Assembly: GCA_004009845.1 (NCBI GenBank)
Contig: RMBW01000119.1
Span: forward strand, 1-64,000
Length of the DNA stretch: 64,000 bases
Direction of reading: 5' to 3'
Source: Davidsoniella eucalypti
Lineage: Eukaryota > Ascomycota > Sordariomycetes > Microascales > Ceratocystidaceae
The first letter of the stretch is position 1; every line of letters begins with the position of its first letter. The translations under genes were made by a program, and so were the position numbers. This document shows, piece by piece, positions 59,367 through 64,000 of the stretch. The notes below the pieces were generated by a model. It worked only from the letters and a program-made list of their open reading frames with translations. It was not told where the DNA came from and made no database searches.

Positions 59367-61997
59367 ATGGCTGCTTGCCAGTTCAGGTGGTTGCAGCCTC
59401 GCGCGCTTCCACTGCTTCCCGCATTACTAAAGGCAGGCGCCCCTCCACCGCTTCGTCAGACTCGCCAGCTCTCAACTTTACTTTCTTCTTCATCTGCCTC
59501 TTCACCATCATCTTCCGTCCACCCGCCTTCTTCTCGATTGAAGCCCTGCATCTCTGGACTGTCCCGAAGATCAGCTCTGCTTGTGCCTCGGACAACGACG
59601 CTGAGCTGCTCCACCATATTGACTCGCTTTTACGCTTCTTCTGCCGCCATGAAACCCGAAGAGCTGAAGCACTACCTGGCCGATGCCCCGCCTAGCGTGG
59701 TGCGGCTGGAGATTGAGAAGCACTTCGATGCTCTGGATGACAAGCTGAAGCGCTATGCTCATTACATCAGCAAGTAAGTTTGCTACCTACCTAAATCATT
59801 ATCAACAACTACACATATCCAAACTCTACCACTACTACTACTACCATTATGTATAAAGCTAAAAACTAACCAACCTCTTCACCCAGGGCTTCTTTTGCTG
59901 GTACCCGTATCGTTCTGAGACAAACTTCGCCAGAGTCGGAGCCTATCTATGATTTCATCATTGCTCTGCACAAAGCCTGCCGCGGTGACTGGAAAGCTCT
60001 GGCCTCCAAGGCCGGTGTTGACGAAGCTGGCTTGGCCGCTTTCTTGCAGTATGCCGGCATGTTCCTGGGAAACAACGGTAACTACAAGAGCTTCGGTGAC
60101 TCCAAGTTTATTCCCCGCTGTGACGAGTCTGTTTTTGCTGCCCTAGCCAAGTCGTCCCCAGAGGCCCAGGCCTTCTATAATGCCACTAAGGGCGCTATCT
60201 TCAGCCACGAAAGCCAAGGTCTTCTGCATCTGGGCTACATTGACGCTGGCCACACTACCACCTACTACCCTGACTCTCCTACCATCGCTAAGGATGAGAT
60301 CGATGACGTCTCTGCCTGGATGGAGAAGAAGGGCCTGTTGCCCGAGAACACCCGCCTAGTCAAAACTCCCGAAGGTGTTTTCCAGATCCTGATTGCCTCC
60401 GCCGGTAAGGAAATCCCTGCTACTGGCGGTGACATCGGCGCTGATACTAAGTTTACTGTTGAGGGTGGTTTGCTGGACGGCAAGACCATTCAGCTTGTCT
60501 ACGGTGATCACGCCGCCGAGATGAAGGCTGCTTCCGAGTACATGGCCAAAGCCCGCGAAAGTGCCTCCAACGAGAACCAAGATAAGATGCATGAGGCCTA
60601 TGCCAAGTCTTTCGATAACGGTTCTCTGCTGGACTTCAAGGACAGCCAACGTTTCTGGATTCGCGACAAGCAGCCCGAAGTTGAATGCAACGTCGGTTTC
60701 ATTGAGACCTACCGTGACCCTGCTGGTGTTCGTGGTGAGTGGGAAGGTTTTGCCGCCGTCGTGAACAAGGAGCGTACCCTTGCTTTCGGCAAGCTGGTTG
60801 ACGGTGCTCCCAAGCTGATTCCTCTTCTGCCATGGAGCGCTGAGTTTGAGAAGGACAAGTTCCTGTCTCCCGATTTCACTTCTCTCGAGGTTCTAACCTT
60901 TGCTGGTAGCGGCATCCCTGCCGGCATCAACATCCCCAACTACGACGATATCCGTCAAACCGAGGGTTTCAAGAATGTGTCCCTCGGTAACGTTTTGGGC
61001 GCCAAGGGTGCTAACGAAAAGATCCCCTTCATTTCAGATGCGGATCTTGATGTTTACCAGAAGCATCGTGACAGCTCTTTTGAGGTTCAGGTTGGTCTGC
61101 ACGAGCTGACTGGTCACGGCTGTGGCAAACTCTTGCAGGAGACTGCCCCAGGTGTCTTCAACTTCGACCCCAAGAACCCTCCCGTTAGCCCTCTGTCCAA
61201 CGCCCCCGTCAAAACTTGGTACAAGGTTGGTCAGACCTGGGGTTCCGTGTTCGGAAGCATTGCCGGCTCATACGAGGAGTGCCGTGCTGAGCTTGTTGCT
61301 ATGTACTTATGCTGCGAGTTCCCCGTCCTGGAAATTTTTGGCTTTGGTGACGGCACTACCGATATCAACAGTGAGGCTGGTGATGTTTTGTACGCTGCCT
61401 ACCTCTCTATGGCCCGTGCTGGTCTTGTTTCTCTTCAGATGTGGGATCCTAAGAGCCAGAAGTGGGGCCAGGCTCACTCTCAAGCTCGTTTCTCTATCCT
61501 TCAGGTAAGATGATAGCTTATTATTTTGTCTTGATCAAGTCTAATTCTAACTACCAAACAGTGCTTCCTACAAGCTGAGGATAACTTCTGCAAGCTTGAA
61601 TATGCCAAAGAGGATCTATCGGACTTGACTATCAAGCTTGACCGTTCCAAGATTCTGACTGCTGGTCGTGATGGTATGTTTACTCTATATGTACACATCT
61701 TAAATAACCAAATACTAACTGTATCCTACAGCTGTTGGCAAGTACCTACAGAAGCTGCACATCTACAAGTCTACGGCCGATGTCGTCGAAGGCTCCAAGT
61801 TCTACCTTGACATGACTAAGGTTGATCTCGAATTCTGGGGTTCCAAGGTGCGCAATGTTGTCATGTCCAACAAGCAGCCCCGCAAGGTCTTTGTACAGGC
61901 CAACACCGACATAGATTCCGATGGGTCCGTCTCTATCAAGCACTACGATGCCACCCTGGAGGGTGTCATTCAGAGCTGGGTTGACCGTGACCTGTAA
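59367..61997 (+). CDS. Dipeptidyl peptidase III (M49 metallopeptidase)
   Basis: Zinc exopeptidase that removes dipeptides from the N-terminus of short peptides. Four exons, 59367-59773, 59887-61504, 61562-61673 and 61732-61997 (introns 113, 57 and 58 nt), encode 800 residues. The zinc site HELTGH is at about 541-546 and the second family motif EECRAE at about 599-604. The HExxGH spacing (one residue longer than HExxH) is the hallmark of M49. Residues 1-94 are a Ser/Arg/Leu-rich extension without acidic residues, like a mitochondrial presequence (MAACQFRWLQPRALPLLPAL). A second ATG at 59649 in good context (GCCATGAAAC) begins MKPEELKHYLADAPPSVVRLE, where the conserved domain starts. Both mitochondrial and cytosolic forms are therefore possible from one gene. 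Confidence 0.95.
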
Positions 61998-63386
61998 ATC
62001 ACGAATCGGAACGCCATATCCGTTTGCCTCTCCTATCTCCCCTCTTTCTTCATTTAATCATACATGAATGATTAATTTGAATATCAGCATCTCAATCGCA
62101 CGAGAAAATTCAAGCATACATCTGTTGAAATAATACAGATAGTGCCAACATTCAGATACCCAGTTTTACCAAATCCGTATAGCTTCATATCCTAGCTTAT
62201 CAATTCAGCATTATTACTATGTCTTGCCTTATCCAATTTCTTACCAATGACTCGTTAATCAAAGCAAGCAATTCATTTCAATTTTAGTTGTAGACATCGT
62301 CGCTGATTCACTAAAAAATTACATACAAATATTTCAACCTGCAGGAACATTTATGTTTTTTGTTTATTGTTCTGTTTTTTTATTATATTTTATGTATACC
62401 ATGACCCGTAAATAATGTATCGTAGAATAAGAGCGCAATGATTCCTTTCTTTCCGTAAGAAGATAAAAAGGGAAGAAGCACAAGCCTGGGAAAAGTCTAA
62501 GAAATAATGTGAAGAAAAAAACACCAAAGGAAAAAGAAAAAGACGCTAGTAGGAAGAATAAAAGCCATTCACAAGATAGAAATACACAAATGAAACAGCC
62601 TGTTTTATTTGTGGTTCAATCAAGAGATAGACACTAACCTATTTTTTTTCTTACCATACACTCCATATTCTCCAGTCCCTAAAACAAAGCCATCAATCCG
62701 TTGTGATACCCAGCAGATATCTAAAAGACATCAAGAGTGCCTTTTCTTCTATTTGTAAGTCGTAGAAAGAAGGTGATAAAGCAAGGTTCCATAAAACAGA
62801 GTCAGGTAACACAGTCTGAAATTGCCGAGTACATGACGAAATATTCGGATGCAATTACCCCATATGCTCGATGACGAAGGTGCAATATAAAGTCGCTAAT
62901 AATAGCAACTCTAAATTACATACATATCAGCGAGCTCTGTCTAAATGTACTACAGCTTTGATCATATCACAGTCTTTCAGCACAGTTACAAAAAAAAAAA
63001 AGAGATCAAGGCTGCGTCGATTCACGTACATGACTTCTCTGCCACTCTTTTCTCTATCCAGATATAGCGTACTCATGGCGGAGTTGGAAGGATATAGACG
63101 GAATATGATGACGTTGTGAAAGGGAAAGGAAAGTGAGTGTAAATAGGTGCTGGAAAGGAAAAGAAGATAGAGAGGGTAGTAGTACTCATGGAAAGAAAAA
63201 TTATTCACGTTTTATTCTTTTTTTCCCATTGATTCCTGGTTTATGAGCCTTTTTTGGTTTCTTCTTTGATTTGTTCCCGTATCCCATTTGTGTTCTCTCT
63301 TTTGTTTTTCGAAAGACCTCTCGTAATCAATTCATGAAGCGCCGAAGACGAATTTTTTGATTGTTTGCGGGGGGTATATCGAACAT
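61998..63386. other. Convergent intergenic region, no gene seen
   Basis: Lies between the stop codons of DPP III (+) and ribosomal L6 (-). It is AT-rich with A-runs, and must carry both 3' ends. No coding or RNA gene is recognised. Confidence 0.4.
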
Positions 63387-63963
63387 TTACCACTTCATCT
63401 CGTGGGGCTTGTCACCCTTCCGCAGGGAGAAAGAGCTGGATAGGTAAGAAGAGAGCATATCAATCTTCTTGATGTTAGCCAGCAGGGCCTTGTCAATGGC
63501 CTTCTGGTCGGCCACCCGGGTAGCGTTAACCTCCTTCTTCTGTGGAGATGTGTTAGTTATTTGTATCCAAATCGAAACCGAGTGGTTGTAAATATCGAAA
63601 GCTTGCTCGAGTGTAGTGGGATCGTACCTGGGGCTTCTCGCCGTTCTTGAAGAAAGCCTCCTCACCGGCCTTCTGGGCCTCCTTGTCGGAGGTGAAGTAC
63701 TTGGCGTTGGAAACCTCGTCAACCTTGGCCTGGTCCAAACCGGCCAGGTCAACCTTCAGAGAGGTAGCGATGACGTATCTGGAGTTGACGCGGCGCAGAG
63801 GAACACCGTTGATCTTGAAGGGACCGGTAACCAGCAGAACACCCTGGTCAAGGCTCTTGAGCAGAATGACGCGCTTGCCACGGAAACGGCCAGCCAGCAG
63901 AATCAGGACAGTGCCGGGAACCAGAGACTCACGGGGAGTCCAGGCGCGGACAGCCTTGCGAGT
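63387..63963 (-). CDS. RPL6: 60S ribosomal protein L6 (eL6), 3' part
   Basis: Large-subunit ribosomal protein. Two exons are visible, 63963-63628 and 63539-63387, split by an 88-nt intron (GTACGA...CACAG). An acceptor (CTAG) at 63964-63967 shows that earlier exons lie beyond the window. The visible 162 residues begin TRKAVRAWTPRESLVPGTVL and contain LLAGRFRGKRVILLKSL, GPFKINGVPLRRVNSRYVIAT and the C-terminal SYLSSSFSLRKGDKPHEMKW, all typical of eL6. The start codon and the N-terminal basic part are missing only because of the window edge. Confidence 0.95.
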
Positions 63964-64000
63964 CTAGATATCGAAAAGAACGAGTCAGTATATGCGCTCC

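Overview
The window is nuclear DNA of a filamentous ascomycete (Pezizomycotina). Eurotiomycetes is my best guess, but that is inference and not shown by any marker. Support comes from short GT-AG introns (mostly 57-160 nt) with CTAAC-like branch points, a Kip2/KipA-type kinesin, a Tad-like LINE with RNase H, a MULE-type DNA element, and a ribosomal L35 gene whose first coding exon is only the ATG. Genes are well spaced and several intergenic regions are unusually long.

Layout. 1-2.2 kb: a small secreted protein of unknown function (1512-2240). 2.7-7.7 kb: a broken LINE on the minus strand with endonuclease, reverse transcriptase and two RNase H-like modules, then an unexplained GC-richer segment that runs up to a tRNA-Glu(CTC). 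9.3-12.6 kb: a kinesin-7 (Kip2/KipA type), minus strand. 12.6-24.1 kb: an 11.5 kb gene desert with strongly strand-biased purine tracts. 24.1-25.4 kb: an STK19-like protein. 25.4-31.0 kb: an AT-rich accessory patch with a decayed nucleoside-phosphorylase (NLR-type N-terminal) pseudogene, an unrecognised two-exon gene, and a 723-bp MULE-derived element with 141-bp inverted repeats, a 9-bp target duplication and a truncated FAR1-like transposase ORF. 31.0-34.7 kb: a Vsb1/YGR125W-like sulfate-permease-family transporter with STAS and cyclic-nucleotide-binding domains. 38.5 kb: an intron-containing tRNA-Lys(CTT).

39.6-47.4 kb is a compact housekeeping block: GINS subunit Psf1 (-), ribosomal protein L35 (-), Golgi SNARE Gos1 (+), ATPase assembly factor Atp10 (-) and the branched-chain 2-oxoacid dehydrogenase E2 (+). 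Gos1/L35 and Atp10/E2 are divergent pairs; Gos1 and Atp10 converge. 49.8-50.5 kb: a gluconokinase. 50.5-59.3 kb: a second mostly empty stretch with simple repeats, a small LINE remnant and a possible ankyrin-protein remnant. 59.4-62.0 kb: dipeptidyl peptidase III with a mitochondrial-looking N-terminal extension. 63.4 kb to the end: the 3' part of ribosomal protein L6, cut by the window edge.

The conserved genes serve unrelated core functions (transport on microtubules, replication, translation, secretion, mitochondrial biogenesis, amino-acid and sugar metabolism), so nothing suggests an operon or a metabolite cluster. The most unusual material is the MULE mini-element that retains only a DNA-binding N-terminus, the LINE with duplicated RNase H next to a tRNA gene, the orphan gene at 27.0-28.5 kb, and the 11.5 kb desert.
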